Source: Cellulomonas alba
GTDB taxonomy: Bacteria; Actinomycetota; Actinomycetes; Actinomycetales; Cellulomonadaceae
Length of the DNA stretch: 64,000 nucleotides
Direction of reading: 5' to 3'
NCBI RefSeq assembly: GCF_030362835.1
Contig: NZ_JAUCGQ010000002.1
Span: forward strand, 457,419 to 521,418
Of the stretch, positions 1-9,384 are shown in pieces (positions within the stretch are counted from its first letter, which is position 1; the number at the start of each line of letters is the position of its first letter). The notes beneath the pieces were generated by a model. It did not search any database and was not told where the DNA came from. It saw only the letters and a list, made by a program, of their open reading frames with translations. Made by a program: the position numbers and the translations under genes.

Positions 1-2220
1 TACGGCGAGGACCGCGTCGCCCAGATCGTCACGTACGGCACGATCAAGGCCAAGCAGGCCCTCAAGGACTCCGCCCGGCTGCTGGGCTTCCCGTTCGCGA
101 TGGGGGAGAAGCTCACCAAGGCGATGCCGCCCGCGATCATGGGCAAGGACATCAGCCTCACGGGGATCTTCAACCCGCAGGACCCGCGGTACCCCGAGGC
201 CGAGGAGTTCCGCCAGGTCCACGCGGCGGACCCGGACGCCCAGCGCGTCGTCGAGCTGGCCAAGGGCATCGAGGGCCTGAAGCGCCAGTGGGGCGTGCAC
301 GCGGCGGGCGTCATCATGTCGAGCGACCCGCTGATCGACATCATCCCGATCATGCGGCGCCCGCAGGACGGCGCGGTCATCACGCAGTTCGACTACCCGA
401 CGTCCGAGGGCCTCGGCCTGATCAAGATGGACTTCCTCGGGCTGCGGAACCTGACGATCCTCGACGACGCGCTGCACAACATCGTCGCGAACGGCAAGGA
501 CCCGCTCGTCCTGGAGGACCTCGAGCTCACCGACGCGAAGGCGTACGAGCTGCTGGCGCGCGGCGACACGCTCGGCGTGTTCCAGCTCGACGGCGGCCCG
601 ATGCGGTCGCTGCTCCGGCTGATGAAGCCCGACAACTTCGAGGACATCTCCGCCGTCCTCGCGCTGTACCGCCCGGGCCCGATGGGCGTGAACTCGCACA
701 CGAACTACGCCCTGCGCAAGAACAGGCTGCAGGAGATCACCCCGATCCACCCCGAGCTGGCGGAGCCGCTGCGGGAGATCCTGGACACGACCTACGGCCT
801 GATCGTGTACCAGGAGCAGGTCATGGCCACGGCGCAGAAGGTCGCGGGCTTCACGCTCGGCCAGGCCGACGTGCTGCGCCGCGCGATGGGCAAGAAGAAG
901 AAGTCCGAGCTCGACAAGCAGCAGGCCGACTTCTTCGCGGGCATGACGGAGCGCGGCTACGGCCACGCGGCGCAGCAGGCTCTGTGGAACGTGCTCGAGT
1001 CGTTCGCGGACTACGCGTTCAACAAGGCGCACACGGCTGCCTACGGCCTGGTGTCGTACTGGACCGCGTACCTCAAGGCGCACTACCCGGCCGAGTACAT
1101 GGCGGCGCTGCTCACGTCGGTGCGCGACGACAAGGACAAGTCCGCGCTGTACCTCGGCGAGTGCCGGCGCATGGGCATCACGGTCCTGCCGCCCGACGTG
1201 AACTCGTCGGAGGCCAACTTCACGGCCGTCGGCGTCGACATCCGCTTCGGTCTGACCGCGGTGCGCAACGTGGGCGCCAACGTCGTCGACGCGATCGTCG
1301 CGGCCCGCGAGGACAAGGGCGCGTTCACCTCGTTCACCGACTTCCTGGACAAGGTCCCGGCGGTGGTCTGCAACAAGCGGACGATCGAGTCGCTGATCAA
1401 GGCGGGCGCCTTCGACTCGCTCCAGCACGCGCGACGCGCGCTGCTGCTCGTGCACGAGCAGGCGGTCGACGCGGTGATTGGCGTCAAGCGCAAGGAGGCC
1501 GAGGGCCAGTTCGACCTGTTCGCCGACGTGCTGGGCGACGACGACGGGCCCGGGTTCTCCGTCGCCGTGCCCGACCTGCCGGACTGGGACAAGAAGCAGC
1601 GCCTCGCGTTCGAGCGCGAGATGCTCGGCCTGTACGTGTCCGACCACCCGCTGGCCGGCATCGAGCACGTGCTCGCGGCGGCGTCCGACGTCTCGATCGC
1701 GACGCTGCTCGCCGACGAGCAGCGGCCCGACGGGTCGACGGTGACGGTCGCGGGCCTGGTCACGTCGCTGCAGCGCAAGATGTCCAAGCAGGGCAACCCG
1801 TGGGCCGCCGTGACGCTCGAGGACATGGAGGGCTCCGTCGAGGTCATGTTCTTCGGCGAGACCTATGTCGCGTACTCGACGGCGCTCGCGGAGGACGCCG
1901 TCGTGGTGATCCGTGGCCGGGTGCGGCGGCGTGACGAGACGATGCAGCTGCAGGCCATGGAGGTGTCGCTGCCCGACGTGTCGCAGGCGGCCGACGCGCC
2001 CGTCATGGTGTCGCTCGCGGTGTCGCGGTGCACGCCACCTGTCGTGGAACGACTGCGCGAGGTCCTGTCCACGCACCCGGGCGTGACGGAGGTCCACCTG
2101 CGGCTGACGCAGCCGGGGCGCGCCACGGTCATGCGGCTCGGCGACGGGCTGCGCGTCGAGCGATCACCTTCGCTGTTCGGCGACCTGAAGGCCCTGCTCG
2201 GCCCGGGCTGCCTCGCGTGA
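1..2220 (+). CDS. dnaE: DNA polymerase III alpha subunit, C-terminal part (5' end outside window)
   Basis: This is the catalytic subunit of the replicative DNA polymerase. The reading frame is open from base 1, so the gene begins before the window and only about 739 residues of an expected 1150-1200 are present. The visible part holds the end of the palm/fingers and the helix-hairpin region (FNKAHTAAYGLVSY and YLKAHYPAEYMAALL), then an OB-fold (TVTVAGLVTSLQRKMSKQG) near the C-terminus. These are typical of the replicative DnaE1 type, although the N-terminal PHP domain that would help separate it from the error-prone DnaE2 is not visible. Its stop codon overlaps the GTG start of the next gene (GTGA), suggesting translational coupling. 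No frameshift is seen. Confidence 0.97.
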   Translation, partial: YGEDRVAQIVTYGTIKAKQALKDSARLLGFPFAMGEKLTKAMPPAIMGKDISLTGIFNPQDPRYPEAEEFRQVHAADPDAQRVVELAKGIEGLKRQWGVHAAGVIMSSDPLIDIIPIMRRPQDGAVITQFDYPTSEGLGLIKMDFLGLRNLTILDDALHNIVANGKDPLVLEDLELTDAKAYELLARGDTLGVFQLDGGPMRSLLRLMKPDNFEDISAVLALYRPGPMGVNSHTNYALRKNRLQEITPIHPELAEPLREILDTTYGLIVYQEQVMATAQKVAGFTLGQADVLRRAMGKKKKSELDKQQADFFAGMTERGYGHAAQQALWNVLESFADYAFNKAHTAAYGLVSYWTAYLKAHYPAEYMAALLTSVRDDKDKSALYLGECRRMGITVLPPDVNSSEANFTAVGVDIRFGLTAVRNVGANVVDAIVAAREDKGAFTSFTDFLDKVPAVVCNKRTIESLIKAGAFDSLQHARRALLLVHEQAVDAVIGVKRKEAEGQFDLFADVLGDDDGPGFSVAVPDLPDWDKKQRLAFEREMLGLYVSDHPLAGIEHVLAAASDVSIATLLADEQRPDGSTVTVAGLVTSLQRKMSKQGNPWAAVTLEDMEGSVEVMFFGETYVAYSTALAEDAVVVIRGRVRRRDETMQLQAMEVSLPDVSQAADAPVMVSLAVSRCTPPVVERLREVLSTHPGVTEVHLRLTQPGRATVMRLGDGLRVERSPSLFGDLKALLGPGCLA

Positions 2221-2879
2221 CGCGCGACGACCGGCTGCGCGCCCGGCTGCGTGCCCTTCCGTCCTTCGCCGGGTCGGCCGAGCCGTTCGACCCCGCGACG
2301 GCGCCCCCGACGCCTGGCGGGTTGTTCGTCGACTGGCTGCTCGAGGCCGTCGACTCCGGCGCGCCCTCGCCGCAGGGCGCCGTGCTCTCGACCGTCGGGT
2401 CCGACGGAGTCGTCTCGGCGCGGACGCTGATCGTGAAAGACGTGGTCGACGACGCGTGGTTGTTCGCCACCGAGTCGACGAGCCCCAAGGCGCGCGAGCT
2501 GTCCGCGAACCCCTCAGCCGCGCTGACGTTCTTCTGGCCGACCCGCGGACGCCAGGTCAAGGTCGCCGGATCCGTCCGGAGGCTGCCTGACGCGGAGGGC
2601 GCCGCCGACTTCCGGGCCCGACCGCCGCAGTCGCGCGCGACGTCGCTCGTCGGACACCAGAGCGAGCCGCTCGGCTCGATCGAGGAGCTCCAGGCTGCGT
2701 ACGACGCCGCGCTGGCCCGCGCGGAGTCCGACCCCGGGCTCGTCGAACCCGCGTGGTCGGTCTACGCGCTCGACGCGCGGAGCGTGGAGTTCTGGCAGAC
2801 GGCGCCCGGGCGGAGCGCGACGCGTCTGGTGTACCGGCGCGACGGCGACGGTTGGTCGTCCGGGCTGCTCTGGCCCTGA
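2217..2879 (+). CDS. Pyridoxamine 5'-phosphate oxidase family protein (PdxH-like)
   Basis: The product is a 220-residue FMN-binding split-barrel protein. The region VSARTLIVKDV, then SPKARELSANPSAALTFFW and GRQVKVAGSV, matches the PdxH core, which oxidises pyridoxamine or pyridoxine phosphate to pyridoxal phosphate. The GTG start at 2217 overlaps the dnaE stop as GTGA, and the conserved N-terminal region follows directly. At the C-terminus, EFWQ is present, but the usual RLHDR substrate-binding signature is replaced by GRSATRLVYRR. A true pdxH function is therefore likely but not certain; a related flavin oxidase is the alternative. It is convergent with the S4 gene, with 42 bases between the stops. 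Confidence 0.85.
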   Translation: MTRDDRLRARLRALPSFAGSAEPFDPATAPPTPGGLFVDWLLEAVDSGAPSPQGAVLSTVGSDGVVSARTLIVKDVVDDAWLFATESTSPKARELSANPSAALTFFWPTRGRQVKVAGSVRRLPDAEGAADFRARPPQSRATSLVGHQSEPLGSIEELQAAYDAALARAESDPGLVEPAWSVYALDARSVEFWQTAPGRSATRLVYRRDGDGWSSGLLWP

Positions 2880-2921
2880 GCGGGCCCGCGGGCGCCGGGG
2901 CTCACCGGTCTCGTGGCGGCG

Positions 2922-3140
2922 TCAGCCGACCTCGGCCCGGCGCACGCCCGTCGGCAGGTCGACCTCGACCGCGTCCCCGCGCACGAGCTGCCGCCCTCGC
3001 CTGGACTCGGGCTCGCCGTTGACCGTGACCGCCCCGTCCTCGAGCAGCGCACGCGCGTCGGAGCCCGAGTCCGCGAGGTCCGCGAGCTTGAGGAACTGCC
3101 CCAACCGGATGGAGTCGTCGCTGATCGGCACGGTGGTCAT
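2922..3140 (-). CDS. Small S4-domain RNA-binding protein
   Basis: This 72-residue protein consists almost entirely of an S4 RNA-binding fold: IRLGQFLKLADLADSGSDAR, then ALLEDGAVTVNGEPESRRGR and GDAVEVDL. It resembles the YbcJ/YaaA-like stand-alone S4 proteins that bind structured RNA; the exact target is unknown. On the minus strand a CACACT -10-like box sits 7 nt before the ATG, and no Shine-Dalgarno is evident, so the mRNA may be leaderless. It is divergent from hisD, sharing an 81-base intergenic region. Confidence 0.85.
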   Translation of the reverse strand: MTTVPISDDSIRLGQFLKLADLADSGSDARALLEDGAVTVNGEPESRRGRQLVRGDAVEVDLPTGVRRAEVG

Positions 3141-3186
3141 GCGTGCCAGTGTGCCTTCTCACGTCGTCCGGTGACCGATCCGCCCA

Positions 3187-3221
3187 GGTCAGGCGCGCGA
3201 GGCGCGGCCTAGACTCGGCAC
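3187..3221 (+). promoter_or_regulatory. Leaderless promoter of hisD
   Basis: TAGACT at 3210-3215 is followed by exactly six bases (CGGCAC) and then the GTG start at 3222. No ribosome-binding site lies between. This TAnnnT-N6-RTG layout is the known signature of leaderless transcripts in actinobacteria. Confidence 0.65.
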
Positions 3222-4544
3222 GTGATCACCCGCATCGACCTGCGTGGCCGGACGCTGTCCCGGCGCGAGCTGCTCGACACCCTGCCCCGGGCGGAGGTCG
3301 ACGTCGAGCACGCCGCGGAGGTCGTGGCGCCGATCGTCGCCGACGTGCGCAAGCGCGGTGCGGCCGCGCTCCGGGAGCTCGCGGAGCGGTTCGACGGCGT
3401 GCGGCCGGAGCACCTGCGCGTCCCGACCGACGCGATCACCGCCGCGCTCGAGGTCCTCGACCCGCAGGTCCGTGCGGCGCTCGAGGAGACGATCCAGCGC
3501 GTCCGCCTGGTGCACGCGGCGCAGCGGCCCGCGGACTTCACGGTCCAGGTCGCGCCGGGCGCCCAGGTGCGGCAGCGGTGGATCCCGGTGCGCCGCGTCG
3601 GCCTGTACGTCCCCGGCGGGCTCGCGGTGTACCCGTCGTCGGTCGTCATGAACGTCGTGGCCGCGCAGGCCGCGGGCGTCGAGTCGCTCGCTGTCGCGTC
3701 GCCGCCGCAGAAGGACCGTGGCGGGCTGCCCGACCCGGTGGTGCTCGCCACCGCAGCCCTGCTCGGCGTCGACGAGGTGTACGCGGTCGGCGGTGCGCAG
3801 GCGGTCGCGATGTTCGCGTACGGCGCGGCCGGCTCGCAGGACGTCGACGGCGAGACGCTGTGCGAGCCGGTCGACGTCGTCACCGGCCCGGGCAACGTCT
3901 ACGTGGCCGCCGCGAAGCGTCTCGTGCGGGGCGTCGTCGGCATCGACGCCGAGGCCGGCCCCACCGAGATCGCGGTGCTGGCAGACATCACGGCGGACGC
4001 GAACCACGTCGCCGCCGACCTGATCTCGCAGGCGGAGCACGACCCGCTGGCCGCGTCCGTGCTGGTCACGTCGTCGGTCGAGCTCGCCGGCGCGGTCGAG
4101 GCGAAGCTCGTCGACCGCGTCGACGCGACGTTCCACCGCGCGCGCGTCCAGACCGCGCTGAGCGGCACGCAGTCGGCCATCGTGCTCGTCGACGACGTCG
4201 AGGCTGGCCTCGAGGTCGTGAACGCCTACGGCGCCGAGCACCTCGAGATCCAGACGCGCGACGCCGCGGCCGTCGCGGAGCGCGTGACGAGCGCCGGCGC
4301 GATCTTCGTCGGCCCCTACTCACCGGTCTCGCTCGGTGACTACATGGCGGGCTCCAACCACGTCCTGCCGACCGGCGGCTGTGCGCACTACGCGAGCGGC
4401 CTCGGCGTGCACTCCTACCTGCGCGCGGTCCAGGTCGTCGAGTACGACGCCGACGCGCTCTCCGAGGTGGCGGACCGGATCGTCGCCTTCGCCGATGCCG
4501 AGGGGCTCCCGGCGCACGGAGAAGCAGTGAGGGCCCGGTTCTGA
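3222..4544 (+). CDS. hisD: Histidinol dehydrogenase
   Basis: The 440-residue enzyme carries out the last two steps of histidine synthesis, oxidising L-histidinol to L-histidine with NAD and zinc. Family motifs are clear: [19 protein letters not shown], the [12 protein letters not shown] segment, the [14 protein letters not shown] nucleotide-binding region, [17 protein letters not shown] with catalytic Glu/His, and AEHLEIQT near residue 340. Length is normal for the family. The start is fixed by the leaderless promoter 6 nt upstream. The usual partner hisC is not adjacent: an olefin cluster and an alcohol dehydrogenase lie between them, so the histidine operon has been split here. Confidence 0.97.
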   Translation: MITRIDLRGRTLSRRELLDTLPRAEVDVEHAAEVVAPIVADVRKRGAAALRELAERFDGVRPEHLRVPTDAITAALEVLDPQVRAALEETIQRVRLVHAAQRPADFTVQVAPGAQVRQRWIPVRRVGLYVPGGLAVYPSSVVMNVVAAQAAGVESLAVASPPQKDRGGLPDPVVLATAALLGVDEVYAVGGAQAVAMFAYGAAGSQDVDGETLCEPVDVVTGPGNVYVAAAKRLVRGVVGIDAEAGPTEIAVLADITADANHVAADLISQAEHDPLAASVLVTSSVELAGAVEAKLVDRVDATFHRARVQTALSGTQSAIVLVDDVEAGLEVVNAYGAEHLEIQTRDAAAVAERVTSAGAIFVGPYSPVSLGDYMAGSNHVLPTGGCAHYASGLGVHSYLRAVQVVEYDADALSEVADRIVAFADAEGLPAHGEAVRARF

Positions 4545-4644
4545 CGGGCGGGCGCACGCTCGACCAGCCGGATCGGAGCTCTCGTGCTGACATTGACCCA
4601 CGGGCGGATGCCCGGTCCGGTCGACCGGAAGGGGCACCTGCAAC

Positions 4645-5667
4645 GTGATCGGTAACGCCACGTTCCACCACCACGACGTCGCGCTCCTCGCGGTGACGGC
4701 GATCGAGGCGCCCGTCGTGGTGCCGTCGAGCGCCTTCGACGACCGCCTGGCCGCGACCCTGCGCCGGCTGCGCCTCCCGAAGGGTCTGCTGCGCCGCGTC
4801 GCGGGCGTGCACGAACGCCGGTGGTGGGACGCCGGCCAGACGTTCGACGACGCGGCGATCGCAGCGGCCGCGAAGGCGCTGGCCGAGGCGGGTGTCGACC
4901 CCGACGCCGTCGGCCTGCTGATCAACACGTCCGTGAGCCGCGCGCACCTCGAGCCGTCGGTCGCCTCGCGCATCCACGACGGCCTCGGACTGCCGTCGCG
5001 CGCGCTGAACTTCGACATCACGAACGCGTGCCTCGGTTTCGTCAACGGCATCACGCTCGCTGCGCAGCTGATCGACGCGGGTCAGATCCGGTACGCGGTC
5101 GTCGTCGACGGGGAGGACCCGCAGGCGACGCAGGAGGCGACGCTCGCGCGGCTGGACGACCCGTCGAGCACGCGCGAGGACTTCCTGCGCGAGTTCGCGA
5201 CCCTGACGCTGGGCGCGGGGGCCGCGGCGGCGGTGCTGGGTCCCGCGTCGCTGCACCCTGGTGCGCACCGCCTGGTGGGCGGCGTCTCGCGCGCGGCGAC
5301 GCAGCACCACGACCTGTGCGTCGGCAGCCTCGACGGCATGCACACCGACCCGCAGGGGCTGCTCGACGGCGGCCTCGAGCTCGTGGTCGACGCGTGGCGC
5401 GAGGCCGACCCCATCCTCGACTGGTCGTCCGCCGACCGCTTCGTCACGCACCAGGTGTCGAAGATCCACACGAGCTCGATCATCGACGCGATCGGACTCG
5501 ACCCGGCCAAGGTGCCGACCACGTTCCCGCGCTGGGGCAACGTCGGTCCGGCCTCCCTGCCGATGACGCTGGTCGCGGAGGCCGACTCGCTCTCGACCGG
5601 CGACCGCGTGGTGTGCATGGGCGTGGGCTCCGGGCTGAACACGGCGATGACGGAGATCGTCTGGTGA
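4645..5667 (+). CDS. oleA: OleA, thiolase-fold acyl-CoA condensing enzyme of olefin synthesis
   Basis: This 340-residue protein has the thiolase fold of ketoacyl-ACP synthase III. The nucleophile Cys is in ITNACLGF (about residue 129), the catalytic His is in THQVSKIHT and the Asn is in GNVGPAS. KAS III alone would suggest fatty-acid initiation, but the next two genes encode OleB-OleC and OleD. That order is the hallmark of OleA, which joins two acyl-CoAs head to head into a 2-alkyl-3-ketoacid. The GTG start at 4645 is preceded by GGAAGGGG. The stop overlaps the next start as GTGA, so the three ole genes form one coupled operon. Confidence 0.92.
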   Translation: MIGNATFHHHDVALLAVTAIEAPVVVPSSAFDDRLAATLRRLRLPKGLLRRVAGVHERRWWDAGQTFDDAAIAAAAKALAEAGVDPDAVGLLINTSVSRAHLEPSVASRIHDGLGLPSRALNFDITNACLGFVNGITLAAQLIDAGQIRYAVVVDGEDPQATQEATLARLDDPSSTREDFLREFATLTLGAGAAAAVLGPASLHPGAHRLVGGVSRAATQHHDLCVGSLDGMHTDPQGLLDGGLELVVDAWREADPILDWSSADRFVTHQVSKIHTSSIIDAIGLDPAKVPTTFPRWGNVGPASLPMTLVAEADSLSTGDRVVCMGVGSGLNTAMTEIVW

Positions 5668-8384
5668 CGTCCGACCCTGCGCGGCGCTCCGCTCCGGCGA
5701 CGCCGCCCCCTGCCGGCCTGCCCGGGCTCGACCCGCGATGGTCGCGCGTCGTCGACGCGGCGGGCTCGTCGTGGCACGTGCTCGACAACGGCCCGACGCT
5801 CGCGGCCGAGCCCGTCGGGACGCTGCTGGCCGTGCACGGCAACCCGACGTGGTCCTACCTCTGGCGCACCCTCGTCGCGGCGGGCGCGCGGGCGGAGCGG
5901 CCGTGGCGCGTCGTGGCCGTCGACCAGCTCGGCATGGGGTTCTCGGCGCGCGACGAGCGCGTGCGCGCGCTGGCCGAGCGGGTCGCGGAGCTCGGCGCGC
6001 TGACCGAGGCGCTCCAGCTCACCGGGCCGGTCGTCACCGCAGGTCACGACTGGGGCGGGGTCGTCAGCCTCGGGTGGGCGGTGGCGCACCGCGACGCGCT
6101 CGCGGGCGTGGTGCTGCTCAACACGGCGGTCCACCAGCCGCTGCACGAGCACCCGCCCATCGCGCTGCGGCCCGCGATGGTGCCGGCGCTGCGGCGGCTG
6201 GTCACCGTGACGACCCCGAAGTTCCTCGACACGACGCTCGCGCTCGCGCACCCGCGGCTCGACCGCGAGCGGCGCGCCGCCTTCCGTGCGCCGTACCTCG
6301 AGGCAGCGCGCCGGGAGGCGATCGGCGACTTCGTCGCCGACATCCCGGCGGTCGCGGGTCACGTGAGCCGGCCCGCGCTCGACGTGGTCGCGGACGGCGT
6401 GCGCGGCCTCGACGTCCCGGCGCTCCTGCTGTGGGGCGCGCGCGACCCCGTCTTCTCCGACCGGTTCCTCGACGACCTGCTCGACCGCCTGCCGCACGCC
6501 GACCTGCACCGGTTCCCGCGCGCCGGGCACCTCGTCGCGGAGGACGTCGACATGGCGGGTGCGGTGATGCACTGGCTCGACGTGCGCGGCCTCGGGCTCG
6601 ACGCATCCGCCGAGCCGGCGGCCATGGGCGGCCGGCACCGCGCGCCGGACGTCGCCGAGCCGGCGGCGCTCGCCGGGGGCCACGCGGGCGTCGCCCCGGC
6701 GACGCCCGACCCTGTCGTCCCCGCGCCAGACGCCATCGAGCCCGCGGCCGCGACGCCCGCCCCTCCCGGCCCGTGGCGCCCGATGACGGCGGTGCTCGAC
6801 GAGCGCGCCGGCGACCCGGGCCTCGCCCTCGTCGAGCTCCGCGGCGGGACCAGCCGCCACGTGTCCTGGCGGTTGCTCGCCCGGCGCGTCGACGAGCTCG
6901 CGCGCGGCCTCGCGACGCTCGGGATCCGCCCGGGCGACCGTGTCGCGGTGCTCGTGCCGCCGGGTGCCGACCTGACGGGCGTGCTGTACGCGTGCCTGCG
7001 GCTCGGCGCGGTCGTCGTGGTCGCGGACGCCGGGCTCGGCGTGCAGGGCCTGTCGCGCGCGGTGCGGTCCGCACGCCCGAAGGCCGTCGTCGGCATCGAG
7101 CGTGCGCTGCTCGCCGCGCGGACGCTGCGGTGGGCGCCGCTCCTGGTGGCCTCCGGCCCCGTGCACCGGGGCGTGCGCGAGGCGCTGGGCGTCGACGCGA
7201 CGCTGGCCGAGGTCGCGGACCTCGGGAGGGCCGGCGACGGCGAGCTGCCGACCCCCGCGCCGGACGACGAGGCGGCCGTCCTGTTCACGTCCGGCTCGAC
7301 CGGCCCGGCGAAGGGTGTCGTGTACACGCACCGCGGCCTCGCGGCGATGCGCGACGCCGTCGCCGCGACGTACAGCATCGGGCCGGGGTCGCCGTTCGTC
7401 GCCGCCTTCGCGCCGTTCGCGCTGCTCGGCCCGTCTCTGGGCGCGACGAGCGTGAGCCCCGACATGGACGTGACCGCACCGCGGACGCTGACGGCCGCGG
7501 CGCTCGCGGAGGCGGTGCGGGCGGTCGACGGAGCAGTCGTCTTCGCGTCACCCGCCGCGATCGCGGGCGTTCTCGCCACGGCGGACGCGCTCGGCGCGGA
7601 CGAGCGCTCGGCGCTCGGCGCGGTGCGGACGTTCCTGTCGGCGGGCGCACCCGTGCCGCGCGCGCTGCTCGAGCGGCTGGCGACGCTGCTGCCGGCCGCA
7701 CGGCTGCACACGCCGTACGGCATGACCGAGATGCTGCCGGTCACGGACGTGTCGCTCGACGAGCTCGTCGACGCGGGCGACGGCGACGGCGTGTGCGTCG
7801 GTCGTCCGGTCGCGGGTGCGCGGGTCGAGATCAGCGCTCTCGACGCCGAGGGCGCGGCAACGGGCACACCGTCGACCGAACCTGGGCTGACGGGCGAGAT
7901 CCTCGTGACGGGGCCGCACCGCAAGGCGCGGTACGACCGGCTCTGGCTCACCGAGCAGGCGTCCTCGCGCGATGCCGGCCGGCACCGCACGGGCGACGTC
8001 GGCCACCTGGACGCGACCGGCCGCCTGTGGGTCGAGGGAAGGCTCGACCACGTGGTCGTCACCGCCCAGGGTGTGCTGACGCCGGTCGGGATCGAGCAGC
8101 GCGTCGACGCGCTGGGCGGGGTCGCGCGCTCCGCCGCGGTCGGCGTGGGACCGCGCGGCACACAGCAGCTCGTGGTCGTCGTCGAACCCGACGAGAGCGT
8201 CCACGTCGCGGGTGTCCTCGCGGACGAGGGCACCGCGGCGGCCGTGCGCGCCGTCACGCCGCACCCCGTCGCGGCCGTGCTCGCGCGGCGCCGGCTGCCC
8301 ACCGACGTGCGGCACGACTCGAAGATCGACCGGGCGGCGCTCGCGCACTGGGCCGAAGGCGTCCTGTCGGGGCGGCGGGCGTGA
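5664..8384 (+). CDS. oleBC: OleBC fusion: beta-lactone decarboxylase plus beta-lactone synthetase
   Basis: One 906-residue chain carries two enzymes. Residues about 1-310 form an alpha/beta hydrolase of the haloalkane-dehalogenase type: HGNPTWSYLWR oxyanion region, nucleophile Asp in GHDWGG near residue 129, and GHLVAED with the His. This matches OleB, which decarboxylates beta-lactones to cis-alkenes. An Ala/Pro-rich linker (about 315-370) joins it to an AMP-ligase domain with the P-loop LFTSGSTGPAKG near residue 542 and the YGMTE motif. This is OleC, which closes the beta-hydroxy acid into a beta-lactone. The fused form is known from actinobacteria such as Micrococcus. The GTG start is coupled to the oleA stop, and the 3' end is coupled to oleD, again by GTGA. 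Confidence 0.92.
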   Translation: MTSDPARRSAPATPPPAGLPGLDPRWSRVVDAAGSSWHVLDNGPTLAAEPVGTLLAVHGNPTWSYLWRTLVAAGARAERPWRVVAVDQLGMGFSARDERVRALAERVAELGALTEALQLTGPVVTAGHDWGGVVSLGWAVAHRDALAGVVLLNTAVHQPLHEHPPIALRPAMVPALRRLVTVTTPKFLDTTLALAHPRLDRERRAAFRAPYLEAARREAIGDFVADIPAVAGHVSRPALDVVADGVRGLDVPALLLWGARDPVFSDRFLDDLLDRLPHADLHRFPRAGHLVAEDVDMAGAVMHWLDVRGLGLDASAEPAAMGGRHRAPDVAEPAALAGGHAGVAPATPDPVVPAPDAIEPAAATPAPPGPWRPMTAVLDERAGDPGLALVELRGGTSRHVSWRLLARRVDELARGLATLGIRPGDRVAVLVPPGADLTGVLYACLRLGAVVVVADAGLGVQGLSRAVRSARPKAVVGIERALLAARTLRWAPLLVASGPVHRGVREALGVDATLAEVADLGRAGDGELPTPAPDDEAAVLFTSGSTGPAKGVVYTHRGLAAMRDAVAATYSIGPGSPFVAAFAPFALLGPSLGATSVSPDMDVTAPRTLTAAALAEAVRAVDGAVVFASPAAIAGVLATADALGADERSALGAVRTFLSAGAPVPRALLERLATLLPAARLHTPYGMTEMLPVTDVSLDELVDAGDGDGVCVGRPVAGARVEISALDAEGAATGTPSTEPGLTGEILVTGPHRKARYDRLWLTEQASSRDAGRHRTGDVGHLDATGRLWVEGRLDHVVVTAQGVLTPVGIEQRVDALGGVARSAAVGVGPRGTQQLVVVVEPDESVHVAGVLADEGTAAAVRAVTPHPVAAVLARRRLPTDVRHDSKIDRAALAHWAEGVLSGRRA

Positions 8385-9352
8385 CGCGCGTCCTCGTCAC
8401 CGGCGCGAGCGGCATGCTCGGCGGCGCGACGGCTCGGGCGCTGCTGGCCGCGGGCCACGACGTCCGCACCTTCCAGCGGCGGCCGTCGGGCGTCGCCGGG
8501 GTCGACGACGTCCGCGGCGACCTCACCGACCCCGCGGCGGTCGGCGCCGCGGTGGACGGCTGCGACGCCGTGGTCCACCTGGCCGCGAAGGTCACGATCA
8601 CGGGCCCGGAGGCGGAGTTCCACCGCGTCAACGTCGGCGGGACGAGGCTCCTGCTCGACGCGGCACGCGCCGCGGGCGTGGGGCGGTTCGTCCAGGTCAG
8701 CTCGCCCTCGGTCGCCCACGTCGGGCGGTCTCTCGTCGGCGCGCCCGCCGGGCCGGCCGAGCCCGAGCGCGCGCGTGACCCGTACGCCCGCACCAAGGCC
8801 GAGGCCGAGCTGCTCGCGCTCGCGGCCGACGCGCCGGGCTTCCGGGTGATCGCGGTGCGCCCGCACGTGGTGTGGGGGCCGGGCGACACGCAGCTCGTCG
8901 GGCGCATCGTCGACCGGGCCCGCGCCGGCCGGCTGCCCGTGCTCGGAACAGGCGCGCCGCTCATCGACACGACGTACGTCGACAATGCGGCGGACGCGCT
9001 CGCCGCCGCGGTCGCGGCCCCCGAGGGCTCCTTCGGCGCGGCCTACGTCGTCAGCAACGGCGAGCCGCGGCCCGTGCTCGAGCTGGTCCGGGACATCTGC
9101 CGTGCGTGCGGCGCGCCGGAGCCGTGGCGGCGCGTCCCCGCGCCGCTGGTGCGCGCCGCGGGCGCCCTGCTCGACACCGCGTGGGCGCACCTCCCGCTGC
9201 CGGGGGAGCCGCCGATCACGCGGTTCGTCGCCGAGCAGCTCTCGACCGCGCACTGGTTCGACCAGCGGACGACGCGCGAGGCGCTCGGCTGGGCCCCGCG
9301 CGTCTCGCTCGACGAGGGGATCGCGCGGCTCGCGGCGGCGTCGCGCCGCTGA
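8381..9352 (+). CDS. oleD: OleD, NAD(P)H-dependent 2-alkyl-3-ketoacid reductase
   Basis: This 323-residue short-chain/extended dehydrogenase starts with the Rossmann motif TGASGMLGG at residues 7-15. The catalytic YxxxK is in YARTKAEAELL, and a VRPHVVWGPGD segment typical of 3-beta-HSD/epimerase enzymes follows. In olefin biosynthesis OleD reduces the keto acid made by OleA to the beta-hydroxy acid used by OleC. The GTG start overlaps the oleBC stop. It ends 26 bases before the convergent alcohol dehydrogenase stop codon, and a small triple repeat lies at that junction. Confidence 0.92.
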   Translation: MTRVLVTGASGMLGGATARALLAAGHDVRTFQRRPSGVAGVDDVRGDLTDPAAVGAAVDGCDAVVHLAAKVTITGPEAEFHRVNVGGTRLLLDAARAAGVGRFVQVSSPSVAHVGRSLVGAPAGPAEPERARDPYARTKAEAELLALAADAPGFRVIAVRPHVVWGPGDTQLVGRIVDRARAGRLPVLGTGAPLIDTTYVDNAADALAAAVAAPEGSFGAAYVVSNGEPRPVLELVRDICRACGAPEPWRRVPAPLVRAAGALLDTAWAHLPLPGEPPITRFVAEQLSTAHWFDQRTTREALGWAPRVSLDEGIARLAAASRR

Positions 9353-9353
9353 C

Positions 9354-9384
9354 CGTCAGGCCGCCGTCAGGCCGTCGTCAGGCC
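9354..9384. repeat. Three near-tandem CGTCAGGCC copies between oleD and adh
   Basis: CGTCAGGCC occurs three times, starting at 9354, 9365 and 9376, directly after the oleD stop and across the alcohol dehydrogenase stop codon. On the minus strand this gives repeated TGA codons. It is probably slippage-derived; no further function is evident. Confidence 0.6.

Noticed and set aside
5082..7331. Long open frames opposite the ole, his, pheT, arg and nuclease genes
   Set aside because: In DNA this GC-rich, stop codons are rare in shadow frames. These frames lack family motifs, are Arg/Pro/Ala-rich and lie entirely over recognisable genes.
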